Source: an uncultured Devosia sp.
Lineage (GTDB): Bacteria > Pseudomonadota > Alphaproteobacteria > Rhizobiales > Devosiaceae
DNA: 36,891 bases
Direction of reading: 5' to 3'
NCBI RefSeq assembly: GCF_913055165.1
Contig: NZ_CAJXJS010000038.1
Span: forward strand, 1 to 36,891
The stretch's first letter is position 1; each line of letters starts with the position of its first letter. The notes beneath the pieces are model-generated. The model was not told where the DNA came from and ran no database searches. It saw only the letters and a program-made list of their open reading frames with translations. Below, piece by piece: positions 26,103 through 34,496 of this stretch. The position numbers were made by a program, and so were the translations under genes.

Positions 26103-26885
26103 ATGCTGAATACCGGCACGCCACTGGTCGAAATGACCGATATTTCAATCTCTTTCGGCGGCATCCGGGCTGTCGACCATGCCTCGATTGATTTGCACGC
26201 CGGCGAAGTGGTCGGCCTGCTTGGGCACAATGGCGCGGGCAAGTCGACCCTGATCAAGATCCTTTCTGGCGCCTACAAGCGTGACGCGGGCGATATCCGC
26301 ATCAACGGTGAGGCTGCCACGATCAACAATCCACGCGATGCCAAGGCCTATGGTATCGAGACGATTTATCAGCAGCTTGCTGTTGCTGATAATGTCGATG
26401 CCGCCGCCAATCTGTTTCTCGGCCGCGAAATGGTGACGTCTCTCGGCACACTTGACGATGCCGCGATGGAGTCCAAGGCGCGTGAGGTGATGGGGCGGCT
26501 TAATCCGAACTTCCGCCGCTTCAAGGAGCCAGTTAAGGCGCTTTCGGGTGGACAGCGTCAGTCAGTAGCTATTGCCAGGGCCATACTTTTTAACGCCCGC
26601 ATCTTGATTATGGACGAGCCGACGGCAGCGCTCGGCCCGCAGGAGACTGCGCAGGTCGGTGAACTCATCAAGCAGCTCAAATCCGAAGGCATTGGCATCT
26701 TTCTGATCAGCCACGACATTCACGATGTCTTCGATCTCGCTGATCGTGTTGTGGTGATGAAGAATGGGCAGGTTGTGGGCCAGGCCAAGACTTCGGATGT
26801 CACCAAGGACGAAGTTCTGGGCATGATCATAATGGGCAAGGTTCCACCCGGCGCCGAGCCGGGTCCGGGAGCCATTCAGGGCTAG
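26103..26885 (+). CDS. xylG: Sugar ABC transporter ATP-binding protein, XylG/FrcA-like
   Basis: This cytosolic ATPase energises sugar import. The 260-aa protein has one nucleotide-binding domain: Walker [10 protein letters not shown] (about 42-50), signature [14 protein letters not shown], Walker B ILIMDEPT and the switch histidine in ISHDIHDV. Enteric XylG, RbsA and MglA are about 500 aa with two fused domains, so this is the single-domain form also known from rhizobial FrcA. It would have to act as a homodimer. It is the last gene of the operon; a terminator starts 11 nt after its stop. Confidence 0.9.
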   Translation: MLNTGTPLVEMTDISISFGGIRAVDHASIDLHAGEVVGLLGHNGAGKSTLIKILSGAYKRDAGDIRINGEAATINNPRDAKAYGIETIYQQLAVADNVDAAANLFLGREMVTSLGTLDDAAMESKAREVMGRLNPNFRRFKEPVKALSGGQRQSVAIARAILFNARILIMDEPTAALGPQETAQVGELIKQLKSEGIGIFLISHDIHDVFDLADRVVVMKNGQVVGQAKTSDVTKDEVLGMIIMGKVPPGAEPGPGAIQG

Positions 26886-26895
26886 AGCGCGTTAA

Positions 26896-26928
26896 GCCGT
26901 TGCCGGGTTTGAACCGGCGATGGCTTTT
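26896..26928 (+). terminator. Intrinsic terminator of the xyl-type operon
   Basis: gccgttgccgg (26896-26906) and ccggcgatggc (26914-26924) form an 11-bp stem with two G-U pairs and a 7-nt loop, followed by tttt. It lies right behind xylG and only 9 nt before the first possible start of the next gene. Confidence 0.78.
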
Positions 26929-26936
26929 CGGACCCA

Positions 26937-27686
26937 ATGGTTAAAGCTAAGGCAAAGGCAACTGGTAACCACGGCACGCGGCGCGATGCTCCGCGCAACG
27001 CGCGCCATCCAGTCCTGCTCCGGCAAAAGGTGGTGGAGCGGCTCATGCCGCGGCATGCGCCTTTCTACCTAAGCCTTGTGTGTGGAGCGGCGGCGCTCGC
27101 GACAGCCATCTGGCTGCTGCCGGATTATGCCGTCAGCCTGGGCAGCAATGTCTTGTTTGTTGTCTTCCTGGGTCTGACCTATATCAAACTGCCGCACCTG
27201 ACATCGGACTACTTGCGGGAGCACGCGCAGGAGGAGGACACACCGGGCGCAGGCATCTTCCTGATTGTCTTCATCGTCGTCATGGCTTCAATCGTGTCGC
27301 TGTTCCTCGCATTGAGCGGTGGACAGGACCCTGATCCCTGGCAGGTCGTAGCCAGCGTCATATCCGTTCTTCTCGGCTGGTTCACGGTCCAGACTCTCGG
27401 GGCCCTTCACTATGCCTATGAATATTATCAGGCGCCGGCCACCGGGGAAGACGGAGAGGTCGAAGGCGGGCTGGAATTTCAGGGCGATAGCGACCCAGAT
27501 GGGGCGGACTTCATGTATTTCTCCTATACCGTGGGCACATCAGTGGCTACCTCGGACACCAAGACTACCAGCAGCAATATGCGCCGCTTGGTCGTCTATC
27601 ATCTGGTCTTCTCGCATCTTTACAACACGCTTATCCTCGCCTCTGCGGTCAATGTCATGTTGAGCCTTGGAAGCGGGAGCAGCTGA
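26937..27686 (+). CDS. DUF1345 family inner-membrane protein
   Basis: This 249-aa predicted membrane protein has about five hydrophobic segments (near 43-62, 66-84, 108-127, 140-160 and 215-245). The conserved DUF1345 region includes [19 protein letters not shown] and [17 protein letters not shown]. Function is unknown for the family. The ATG at 26937 has no ribosome binding site and lies 9 nt from the T-run of the xyl terminator. The in-frame ATG at 27045 has GGAG 7 nt upstream and starts [11 protein letters not shown], close to the first membrane segment, so it may be the true start (213 aa). It is probably transcribed separately from the xyl operon. Confidence 0.85.
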   Translation: MVKAKAKATGNHGTRRDAPRNARHPVLLRQKVVERLMPRHAPFYLSLVCGAAALATAIWLLPDYAVSLGSNVLFVVFLGLTYIKLPHLTSDYLREHAQEEDTPGAGIFLIVFIVVMASIVSLFLALSGGQDPDPWQVVASVISVLLGWFTVQTLGALHYAYEYYQAPATGEDGEVEGGLEFQGDSDPDGADFMYFSYTVGTSVATSDTKTTSSNMRRLVVYHLVFSHLYNTLILASAVNVMLSLGSGSS

Positions 27687-27748
27687 CGGTTGCGGCGCGC
27701 CTCAGGTGCGTGCCATCTTCCAGCCACGGAATCTGGAGGATGCTTGCA

Positions 27749-28876
27749 ATGAAAACCCGCGCCGCCGTCGCCTTTGCTGCCGGAAAGCCCCTTGAAGTTG
27801 TCGAGGTCGATCTGGAAGGTCCAAAGGCAGGTGAAGTTCTCATTGAGATCAAGGCCACCGGATTGTGCCATACGGACGACTTCACTCTTAGTGGTGCCGA
27901 TCCCGAAGGGCTTTTCCCGTCGATTCTGGGCCATGAAGGCGCTGGTGTAGTGGTCGATGTGGGGGCAGGCGTCACTTCGGTCAAGAAGGGCGACCATGTC
28001 ATTCCGCTCTACACCCCTGAATGCCGTGAGTGCTATTCCTGCCGGTCGGGAAAGACCAATCTGTGTACCGCCATCCGCGCGACGCAGGGGCAGGGACTGA
28101 TGCCCGATGGAACGTCCCGCTTCTCGTACGAAGGCAAGCCTATTTTTCACTACATGGGCTGCTCGACCTTTTCGAACTACACGGTCATGCCCGAAATTGC
28201 CGTGGCCAAAATCGATCCGGCCGCCGCCTTTGAAAAGGTTTGCTATGTCGGTTGCGGCGTGACCACCGGCATCGGGGCGGTGATCAACACGGCCAAGGTC
28301 GAGATCGGCTCTACTGCTGTCGTCTTCGGACTGGGGGGCATCGGCCTCAACGTCATCCAGGGTCTGCGGTTGGCAGGTGCCGACATGATCATTGGCGTGG
28401 ATATCAACAACGGCAAGAAGGAATGGGGCGAACGCTTTGGGATGACTCATTTCGTCAATCCCACCGAAATCGGCGAGGACGTGGTTCCTTACATCGTGAA
28501 CCTAACCAAGCGGCGAGGGGACCTTATCGGCGGCGCCGACTACACGTTCGATTGCACCGGCAACACCAAGGTTATGCGTCAGGCGCTCGAGTGTGCTCAC
28601 CGCGGTTGGGGTAAATCGGTCATCATCGGCGTGGCCGGGGCAGGGCAGGAGATTTCCACGCGCCCGTTCCAGCTTGTAACAGGTCGGACCTGGATGGGTA
28701 CCGCGTTCGGTGGCGCCAAGGGCCGCACGGACGTACCGAAAATCGTCGACTGGTATCTCGACGGCAAGATCGAGATCGATCCCATGATTACCCACACTCT
28801 TCGGCTCGAAGACATCAACAAGGGCTTCGACATGATGCATTCGGGCGAGAGCATTCGCAGCGTGGTGGTTTACTGA
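27749..28876 (+). CDS. frmA: S-(hydroxymethyl)glutathione dehydrogenase (class III alcohol dehydrogenase)
   Basis: This enzyme oxidises S-hydroxymethylglutathione (from formaldehyde plus glutathione) with NAD+, and also reduces S-nitrosoglutathione. The 375-aa zinc enzyme has the catalytic ligands C40 (GLCHTDD), H62 (GHEGAG) and a later cysteine (YVGCGVTTG). The structural zinc cysteines are C92, C95, C98 and C106, and the NAD-binding motif is GLGGIGLN. Length and motifs match class III ADH (FrmA/AdhC/FlhA). The ATG at 27749 has GGAGG 9 nt upstream. The usual partner S-formylglutathione hydrolase is not in the window. Confidence 0.96.
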   Translation: MKTRAAVAFAAGKPLEVVEVDLEGPKAGEVLIEIKATGLCHTDDFTLSGADPEGLFPSILGHEGAGVVVDVGAGVTSVKKGDHVIPLYTPECRECYSCRSGKTNLCTAIRATQGQGLMPDGTSRFSYEGKPIFHYMGCSTFSNYTVMPEIAVAKIDPAAAFEKVCYVGCGVTTGIGAVINTAKVEIGSTAVVFGLGGIGLNVIQGLRLAGADMIIGVDINNGKKEWGERFGMTHFVNPTEIGEDVVPYIVNLTKRRGDLIGGADYTFDCTGNTKVMRQALECAHRGWGKSVIIGVAGAGQEISTRPFQLVTGRTWMGTAFGGAKGRTDVPKIVDWYLDGKIEIDPMITHTLRLEDINKGFDMMHSGESIRSVVVY

Positions 28877-28949
28877 CCTTCACGCGTTGGATAGGGTGAA
28901 CGAGCGGCATGGCGCCGCGACCCCCAAAAAATGTTTGCGAGGCAACAGC

Positions 28950-29501
28950 ATGACCTATGCTGGTGAATGCCTGTTCGTGCTGACCGGTGCCCCCGGTGCG
29001 GGCAAGACCACGCTGCTCAAAGCGGCGGCGGCCCATGGCATTCGCGTTGGCCGAGAGGCCGCAAGAGCGGTTATCCAGGTTCAGTCGGCCGTTGACGGTC
29101 CGGCTCTGCAATGGCGCGACGCAGCACGCTTTGCCGAGTTGATGCTGGACCGTGACATCCAGACCCATGAGACGCTCAGGGCATCCAAGGGGCCAGCGCT
29201 TTGTGACAGGGGTATCCCCGACCTCGTAGCTTATGGCCGCATCATGAAGCTGAGCGAGACGGATCATTTCACCCGTGCCGCCTGGCTCTATCGCTACAAT
29301 CGCAAGGCTTTCTTCGCCCCGCCCTGGCGCGAAATCTACGCCGATGACGAGGAGCGAACGGAAGGTTGGGAACACGCACAACGCATCTATGGTCCCTTGC
29401 GTGACGCCTACGAAGAGACGGGCTACGAGGTTGTCGAACTGCCATTGGCTCCGGTAGCCGAGCGGTTGCGCTTTATCCTGGATATCGTGGCCCATGCCTG
29501 A
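28950..29501 (+). CDS. P-loop ATPase/kinase-like protein (AAA_28 type)
   Basis: This 183-aa nucleotide-binding protein has Walker A GAPGAGKTT at residues 13-21. A later aspartate-rich segment, ALCDRGIPDLVAYG, fits a Walker B/substrate region, and the arginines in WLYRYNRKAFF and DDEERTEGWE suit a lid. The layout matches the AAA_28/NadR-type small kinases often annotated only as 'ATPase'. The substrate is unknown. It overlaps the next gene by 8 nt. The ATG at 28950 is preferred over upstream codons because the GAGG element 7 nt before it is the only reasonable ribosome binding site. Confidence 0.8.
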   Translation: MTYAGECLFVLTGAPGAGKTTLLKAAAAHGIRVGREAARAVIQVQSAVDGPALQWRDAARFAELMLDRDIQTHETLRASKGPALCDRGIPDLVAYGRIMKLSETDHFTRAAWLYRYNRKAFFAPPWREIYADDEERTEGWEHAQRIYGPLRDAYEETGYEVVELPLAPVAERLRFILDIVAHA

Positions 29502-29958
29502 CCCCCAGATTTTCGTCGATGCCGACGCCTGCCCGGTCAAGGAGGAGGCACGCAGAGTCGCCGAACGGCTAGGCTTGGTGGTCACCTTCGTCAGCAATGG
29601 CGGCATCCGGCCATCGCGCGATCCGATGGTGCGCGTGGTGGTGGTTCCGGCAGGGGCAGATGCGGCCGATGACTGGATCGCGGAGAACGCTGCGGCCAAT
29701 GACATTGTGCTGACGGCCGACATTCCCCTCGCCAGCCGAGCCATCGACAAGGGGTGTCACGTGCTCGGCTTCACCGGCAAGCCATTCACCACGGCTTCGA
29801 TTGGAATGGCGCTCGCAATGCGCGACCTCAAGCAGCACCTACGCGAGACCGGGGAAATTGCTGGGTACAATGCCGGCTTTCGCGCCGCCGACCGGTCTGC
29901 GTTCCTCAGTGCGCTCGATACTCTTGGGCGGAAAGCCAAAACTTTGGCGGGTAAGTAA
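29494..29958 (+). CDS. YaiI/YqxD family protein (UPF0178)
   Basis: This 154-aa protein of the DUF188/UPF0178 family has the N-terminal signature FVDADACPVKEEA. It also has VLTADIPLASRAI and ends with a helix containing FLSALDTL. The fold is PIN-like with conserved acidic residues (D in DADACP, D in TADIP), so a nuclease-type activity has been suggested for the family but is not established. The gene overlaps the upstream ATPase gene by 8 nt and is probably co-translated with it. Confidence 0.9.
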   Translation: MPDPQIFVDADACPVKEEARRVAERLGLVVTFVSNGGIRPSRDPMVRVVVVPAGADAADDWIAENAAANDIVLTADIPLASRAIDKGCHVLGFTGKPFTTASIGMALAMRDLKQHLRETGEIAGYNAGFRAADRSAFLSALDTLGRKAKTLAGK

Positions 29959-29983
29959 TCCTTAAGCTTTTGCGAGGGGATCG

Positions 29984-29991
29984 TTAACCAT
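29984..29991 (+). promoter_or_regulatory. Candidate CtrA half-site upstream of the deacetylase
   Basis: ttaaccat matches the CtrA half-site known in alphaproteobacteria. It lies 35-42 nt upstream of the deacetylase start, a plausible position for cell-cycle control of an envelope enzyme. Eight-base matches arise by chance, and no paired half-site at the standard spacing was found. Confidence 0.25.
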
Positions 29992-30025
29992 AATTGGCAA
30001 AAGTGAGTCCACTTGATTTGGACGG

Positions 30026-30907
30026 GTGGGCTCTGATTTGCGGTTCTTTTCTGCGTTGTTGCTGTCGGGCCTGCTCGCACTCACCATGGCTGGTTGCGCC
30101 AAGCCAGTCAGCCATACTTCTCTGACTGCCGGTGCTGCCGCATCTCGTGACGATGTGGTTACGGGAGGAGTGGCCCGCAGCGCCTCCGCCAGAATGAACC
30201 AAGCCATGCCGAACAAGATTCTTGGCGCCAGCCAGTTGGCCGGGCGGACGCTGGAGGTGGCATCAACATCCGAGATTGTGCTGCGCCCCGGCGAAGTCAT
30301 TCTTACATTTGATGACGGCCCTCGAGCCGGCAAGACGTCTAAAATACTGGACGCGCTGGATCGATATGGGGTGAAGGGTACCTTCCTGATGCTTGGGTCG
30401 GCGGCAGCGGCCAATCCGGCCCTGGCACGAGAGGTGGCTCTGCGGGGGCACACCGTTGGCAGCCACACCTACGATCACACCAACCTGGCCAACCTTTCGC
30501 GTCAAGCCGCACTCGACGAAATCGCGCGGGGCGAGGCCGCCGTGGCCGAGGCCCTCGGAGGCGCGGACATGCTCTCCCCCTTCTTCCGGTTTCCTTATCT
30601 GGCGCAAACGGGATTTTTGCGCACCAGCCTCCTTCACGGGGACATGGTCGTTCTCGACGTCGACATCGACAGCAAGGACTACTACAAGGAAAGCGCACAG
30701 TCCGTGGCCAATCGGACGCTCGATCGGCTGGAAGCGCGTGGAAGCGGCATTATCCTGTTCCACGACATCCATCAGCGGACTGTGGATCTGTTGCCTGACT
30801 TCCTCGCTGAACTTGAGGCGCGCGGCTACTCAGTCGTCCGTCTTGTGCCAAAAGCGCATGGTATCTTCGGTCGCAGCATCATCACCGCAGATGTGACAGG
30901 TCTATAG
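30026..30907 (+). CDS. Polysaccharide deacetylase lipoprotein (NodB-homology)
   Basis: This is probably a carbohydrate esterase family 4 enzyme that removes N- or O-acetyl groups from a cell-wall or exopolysaccharide. The 293-aa protein has an N-terminal hydrophobic segment ending in a lipobox LTMAGC (C24), so it should be membrane-anchored on the periplasmic side. NodB motifs are visible: TFDDGP (D96, D97), HTVGSHTYDH (H147, H151), FRFPY and ILFHDIH. The start is uncertain: GTG at 30026 is listed, while a TTG at 30038 with GGTGGG 7 nt upstream is an alternative. It converges on the flavoenzyme gene with only 6 nt between stops. Confidence 0.88.
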   Translation: MGSDLRFFSALLLSGLLALTMAGCAKPVSHTSLTAGAAASRDDVVTGGVARSASARMNQAMPNKILGASQLAGRTLEVASTSEIVLRPGEVILTFDDGPRAGKTSKILDALDRYGVKGTFLMLGSAAAANPALAREVALRGHTVGSHTYDHTNLANLSRQAALDEIARGEAAVAEALGGADMLSPFFRFPYLAQTGFLRTSLLHGDMVVLDVDIDSKDYYKESAQSVANRTLDRLEARGSGIILFHDIHQRTVDLLPDFLAELEARGYSVVRLVPKAHGIFGRSIITADVTGL

Positions 30908-30913
30908 GGTCGT

Positions 30914-32197
30914 TTAGGCGAACAGAAGATCGGTCACAAACCGGTTGCGGAACTTGCTTGCAGAGTCGAGGCGGTCAGCCAAATCACAGAAATCCGTCAG
31001 TCTCGGGAACAGCGCCTGAACCTCATCCGATGGCATGGTGAACACCTTCGCCCAATGTGGGCGGGCGCGGAGGGGCCGGAGCGTTGCTTCAATCGCCCCA
31101 ATGGCCGACAGGGCTGGCTCCCAATCAGGCTTCCAGGTGAAATGAAAGCCGATAGTGTCCTGCTGGTAGGCCGAGCTTAGCCACAGATTATCGGCGGCGA
31201 CCGAGCGGATTTCGGATATGAACAGGGCAGGGGCGAAGGTGTCCTGCACCGCGTGCAAGGCTTCGATTGCTGTGGGCGCGTCTTTGCGAGCAACGAAAAA
31301 TTCCGATTGAAGCTCTGCGCCAGCGGATGCTGTACTGCCGATCGCAAAGTGGAATAGCCGCTCGTGCCAGGGGCCTACCACGCCCATTTGTCTGGTGCAC
31401 GACGTACCATCCATTCCGGGAATAGGGTGGCATGGGATTGTGGCCGGTGTAGCACCAAAGATCTCTTCCGCAGGTTCTCCCGCTTGGGCCCGCGCTTTCA
31501 CCCAGATTTGGTCAGTTGTTTCGCCTTGCCAGCGCGTGAACAGGCTCACGCTGTAGGCGCGCGACATGAGTTCATCGAGCCGGTTCGTGACTGTTGCCAT
31601 GGGCAGGTTGAGATAGACATTTTGCCGGATGTCAAAGCTGGGAACGATGTCCAAGGTCAGTTCCACGATCACGCCCAGGCTGCCCAAACTCACGACTGCA
31701 CCCTCGAAGGCGGCATCGCCGCGCTTCAGGCTGATCAACTCGCCATCGGTGGTGATCAGCTTGAGGGCCGAAACGGCGGCGGAAAGGTTCTTGTTTCCGT
31801 CGCCCGACCCATGCGTGGCGGTCACCACCGCACCTGCCACGGTGATACTGGGCAATGAGGCGACATTGGCCAGCGCAAACCCTGCGCGGTGGAGCTGCGG
31901 GGCGATATCGGCATAGGTGGCGCCGCCGTCAATCGTTACGCTTTGAGCCTCGGCGTCGATGCTGATGTTGCGCTTGAGCTTGGAAAGCGAGATCAATGTG
32001 CCGTTCGTGTCGGCGATACGATTGAAGGAGTGTCCGGAGCCGAGGACGCGAACCTTGTGGGACGAGCGTACCGCCGCTTGAGCCTGTTCAACTGTCGCCG
32101 GATGCAGCACGGAGGAGGCGCCAAAGGCGATATTGCCGGCCCAATTGGTCGGAGCTGTAGAGAGTGAATCGAAATTTCCAATCTGGACTGATTTCAT
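30914..32197 (-). CDS. FAD-linked alditol/xylitol oxidase-like enzyme
   Basis: This 427-aa protein of the vanillyl-alcohol oxidase fold is similar in layout to alditol oxidase (AldO) and xylitol oxidase, which oxidise polyols at C1 with O2. The FAD domain shows VLGSGHSFNRIADT, whose histidine (H56) aligns with the covalent FAD attachment site of AldO. SLPSITVAGAVVTATHGSG is also typical, and the C-terminus has the ALO-type RPHWAKVF motif. L-gulono/arabinono-lactone oxidases are related alternatives. The ATG at 32197 lacks a clear ribosome binding site. A role in polyol use would suit the nearby xylose transporter, but the two are 4 kb apart and on opposite strands. Confidence 0.82.
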   Translation of the reverse strand: MKSVQIGNFDSLSTAPTNWAGNIAFGASSVLHPATVEQAQAAVRSSHKVRVLGSGHSFNRIADTNGTLISLSKLKRNISIDAEAQSVTIDGGATYADIAPQLHRAGFALANVASLPSITVAGAVVTATHGSGDGNKNLSAAVSALKLITTDGELISLKRGDAAFEGAVVSLGSLGVIVELTLDIVPSFDIRQNVYLNLPMATVTNRLDELMSRAYSVSLFTRWQGETTDQIWVKARAQAGEPAEEIFGATPATIPCHPIPGMDGTSCTRQMGVVGPWHERLFHFAIGSTASAGAELQSEFFVARKDAPTAIEALHAVQDTFAPALFISEIRSVAADNLWLSSAYQQDTIGFHFTWKPDWEPALSAIGAIEATLRPLRARPHWAKVFTMPSDEVQALFPRLTDFCDLADRLDSASKFRNRFVTDLLFA

Positions 32198-32372
32198 TGA
32201 TTTTTTTGGTGTCCATGGAATCGAAGTTTCCCAATTTGGGCAATCGGATTGTCACTCATAGTCCGACAAAATAAAAGGGCCGCCAGTCCCCTCCGGTTTT
32301 ACGGAGAGTCCTTGGGTTTGTGCACTGAGACCAATCTTTGGATCGCCGGTGAGTAGAGTTTTCCGGCTTTCT
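32198..32372. other. Intergenic, likely insertion-sequence end
   Basis: This lies between the oxidase start and the transposase remnant. By position it should contain the 3' end of the decayed insertion sequence plus the oxidase promoter. I could not identify terminal inverted repeats. Confidence 0.35.
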
Positions 32373-32480
32373 TCACGATGACGGGCTGGTGGCGCCACCG
32401 GGATTCTGCAACGCGATCGGGACGTTGTATGCGATCGCCGAGTGAGGACGAACCTCGTTGTAGTACTTGCGCCAGGCGTC
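32373..32480 (-). pseudogene. C-terminal remnant of an IS3-family transposase (OrfB)
   Basis: The minus strand from 32480 encodes DAWRKYYNEVRPHSAIAYNV, continuing through PIALQNPGGATSPSS to a TGA at 32375-32373. The YNEVRPHSAI block followed by a P-rich end is the characteristic C-terminus of IS3-group OrfB (rve-type) transposases. Upstream residues do not continue the integrase domain, so only about 35 codons survive. The relic marks an old insertion site between the oxidase gene and the hipBA module. Confidence 0.72.
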
Positions 32481-32696
32481 GGTCCCCGTCGGCTTGGAAC
32501 CTTCGGCGCTACCACCTAGGGTGCGGTTAGTTGTCCATATTGGCGTGCGGTCAGGCTGTTTGCGGCCCCCGCATCAGGATCCGACAAACGGCATGATTGG
32601 TGCCGTGTATGGACGGCCCCGTTGTATCGCGCCCTGCACCGGCCGCGGCTTCAGCTTTCTCCTCTGAGCGGAACCAGCGCCACGCGCGAACTATTC
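32481..32696. other. Gene-free stretch ahead of the hipBA control region
   Basis: No supported gene or RNA was recognised. It separates the transposase remnant from the inverted repeat at 32697 and probably represents rearranged sequence. Confidence 0.4.
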
Positions 32697-32737
32697 CGCG
32701 CCATCATAGGTACACATAATCAGCCTATAATGGCGCG
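32697..32737. promoter_or_regulatory. Large inverted repeat upstream of hipBA (candidate operator)
   Basis: cgcgccatcatagg (32697-32710) and cctataatggcgcg (32724-32737) are inverted 14-bp arms with one mismatch and a 13-bp spacer. It lies about 100 nt upstream of the antitoxin start in an AT-richer patch. Toxin-antitoxin operons are normally repressed by the antitoxin binding such palindromes, so a HipB-type operator is likely, but it sits upstream of the best promoter match. Confidence 0.5.
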
Positions 32738-32778
32738 TAAAATGCCGCTGTCGTCACTTAAAGGCCACTTTTGGCATA

Positions 32779-32807
32779 TTGACATAATCGGCCGTAATCG
32801 GCATATT
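32779..32807 (+). promoter_or_regulatory. Candidate sigma-70 promoter of hipBA
   Basis: A perfect -35 hexamer TTGACA (32779-32784) is followed after 17 nt by CATATT (32802-32807), a fair -10. Short direct repeats overlap it: ggcatatt at 32773 and 32800, and aatcgg at 32786 and 32796 (one helical turn apart). These could be antitoxin-binding boxes. The start codon is 31 nt further on. Confidence 0.5.
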
Positions 32808-32838
32808 CTAACATCTAAATTAAGCTAAAAGGTCATAT

Positions 32839-33192
32839 ATGGCAGATACCGTGGATTATGCCATTGCGAGCAGCGGGCAAATCGTAGCCGACCTTGGGGA
32901 CCGGCTGCGGCGGCTGAGACTAGCGTCCAATGTCACGCAGGCAGACCTGGCTAACAAGGCGGGTGTAGGGACACGCACCTTGGTCCGACTCGAAGCGGGA
33001 GAAGGCGGAACCATTGATAGCTTGGTTCGAGTCATTTCCGCCCTGGGCCTGGGATCGCACCTGGAGGCGTTGCTTCCTGATCCCCAAATCCGACCTATGG
33101 AACGCGTGCAGCAGCGCGGCAGGGAGCGACTCCGCGCTAGCACGAAAGACAGTCCGGCGCCCAAAAGGCCGTTCCGGTGGGGTGAACAATGA
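32839..33192 (+). CDS. XRE-family antitoxin/regulator, HipB-like
   Basis: This 117-aa DNA-binding protein has a Cro/XRE helix-turn-helix at about residues 19-75 (LRRLRLASNVTQADLANKAG then RTLVRLEAGEG). A basic, proline-containing tail of about 35 residues follows. In HipBA modules the HipB protein binds operator DNA and neutralises HipA. It starts 31 nt after the predicted promoter and overlaps hipA by ATGA (33189-33192), the usual arrangement. An AAAAGG element precedes the ATG. Confidence 0.88.
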   Translation: MADTVDYAIASSGQIVADLGDRLRRLRLASNVTQADLANKAGVGTRTLVRLEAGEGGTIDSLVRVISALGLGSHLEALLPDPQIRPMERVQQRGRERLRASTKDSPAPKRPFRWGEQ

Positions 33193-34496
33193 CGGACGCT
33201 GCTGTCAAGCTCTGGGGCACACAGGTCGGCGCCGTCTCTTGGGACGATTCCAGGCAATATGGCGTGTTCCAGTTCGCTCCGGAAATGGTGGAATCTGGCA
33301 TCGAAATCGCTCCCTTGACCATGCCGTCGAGGACACTGCCTTACTCGTTTCCTGCCCTCCCGCGAGATACCTTCAAGGGATTACCCGGTCTGCTCGCGGA
33401 CTCGTTGCCGGACAAGTACGGTAACAAGCTAATCGATACCTGGCTTGCCCGTCAGGGCCGCGCCCCCAACTCCTTCAATCCGGTTGAGCGCCTTTGCTAC
33501 ATCGGCACGCGCGGGGTTGGGGCACTGGAGTTCGAACCGGCGACGAACGCGGCCACCCGGCGGGCAGGCAAGGTCAACATCGGCGAATTGGTCGATGTTG
33601 CGAACCAGATCCTCGATGAGAGGGGCCGCCTCAAGGGCAAGCTGTCCGGCATCGCCGACGATGAGCACGCCATGGAGGACATCCTCAGGGTCGGCACCTC
33701 CGCCGGCGGGGCGCGGGCGAAGGCCGTACTGTCTTGGAACGAAAGGACAGGTGAATTCCGCTCGGGCCAGGTCAACACCGAAGCGGACTTTGAACACTGG
33801 CTGCTCAAGTTTGATGGCGTCGACAAGAATTCCGACAAGGAGCTCGTCGATCCACAAGGGTTCGGCAGGATAGAGTTCGCCTATCACCTGATGGCCACGG
33901 CATGCGGTATCGAGATGAGCCGTTGTCGGCTGCACTTGGAGAATGGCCGAGCGCACTTCATGACCCGTCGTTTCGATCGGCCTAATGGAGGCGGCAAGCT
34001 GCATATGCAATCCCTGACCGCGATGATGCACTACGATTTCAATGTTGCCGGCGCCCATTCATACGAGCAGGCCATACAGGTCCTTCGGCGCCTCGATGCG
34101 GAAAACCACGACATTGAACAGCAGGTGCTGCGTGCGCTCTTTAACGTGGTTGGCCGCAATCAGGACGATCACCCCAAAAATATCGCGTATCTCATGGATC
34201 GAGACGGCCAGTGGCGGCTGTCTCCCGCATTCGACGTGGCCTATGCCTACAACCCTAGTGGGGAATGGACCAACCGGCACCAGATGAGCCTCAATGGCAA
34301 ACGTGACGGCTTTGACCGCACCGACCTGATCACTTTTGGTAGAACCGCCGGCCTGAAGGCCGCACGTGTTGAGAGCTTGCTCGATGCGGTTGTCGACGCC
34401 GTGGAACGTTGGCCCGATTTCGCGGCGGAGGCAGGGGTGTTGGACGAACACGTCGATGACGTCCAAAATGGCCTCAGGCATCACGCCGTTCGTTGA
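33189..34496 (+). CDS. HipA-family serine/threonine kinase toxin
   Basis: HipA-type toxins phosphorylate a translation component (GltX in E. coli) and induce growth arrest. The 435-aa protein is full length. It has an N-terminal Couple_hipA-like domain (about 1-120), an ATP-loop-like GTSAGGARAK (169-178) and the lysine K207 in LLKFDG. The catalytic loop NQDDHPKN (324-331) has D326 as the expected catalytic aspartate, and the metal aspartate D349 lies in SPAFDVAYAY. All core kinase residues appear intact, so it should be active. The module lies between an IS3 relic and a gene-free kilobase, consistent with horizontal acquisition. The target cannot be inferred. Confidence 0.92.
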   Translation: MTDAAVKLWGTQVGAVSWDDSRQYGVFQFAPEMVESGIEIAPLTMPSRTLPYSFPALPRDTFKGLPGLLADSLPDKYGNKLIDTWLARQGRAPNSFNPVERLCYIGTRGVGALEFEPATNAATRRAGKVNIGELVDVANQILDERGRLKGKLSGIADDEHAMEDILRVGTSAGGARAKAVLSWNERTGEFRSGQVNTEADFEHWLLKFDGVDKNSDKELVDPQGFGRIEFAYHLMATACGIEMSRCRLHLENGRAHFMTRRFDRPNGGGKLHMQSLTAMMHYDFNVAGAHSYEQAIQVLRRLDAENHDIEQQVLRALFNVVGRNQDDHPKNIAYLMDRDGQWRLSPAFDVAYAYNPSGEWTNRHQMSLNGKRDGFDRTDLITFGRTAGLKAARVESLLDAVVDAVERWPDFAAEAGVLDEHVDDVQNGLRHHAVR

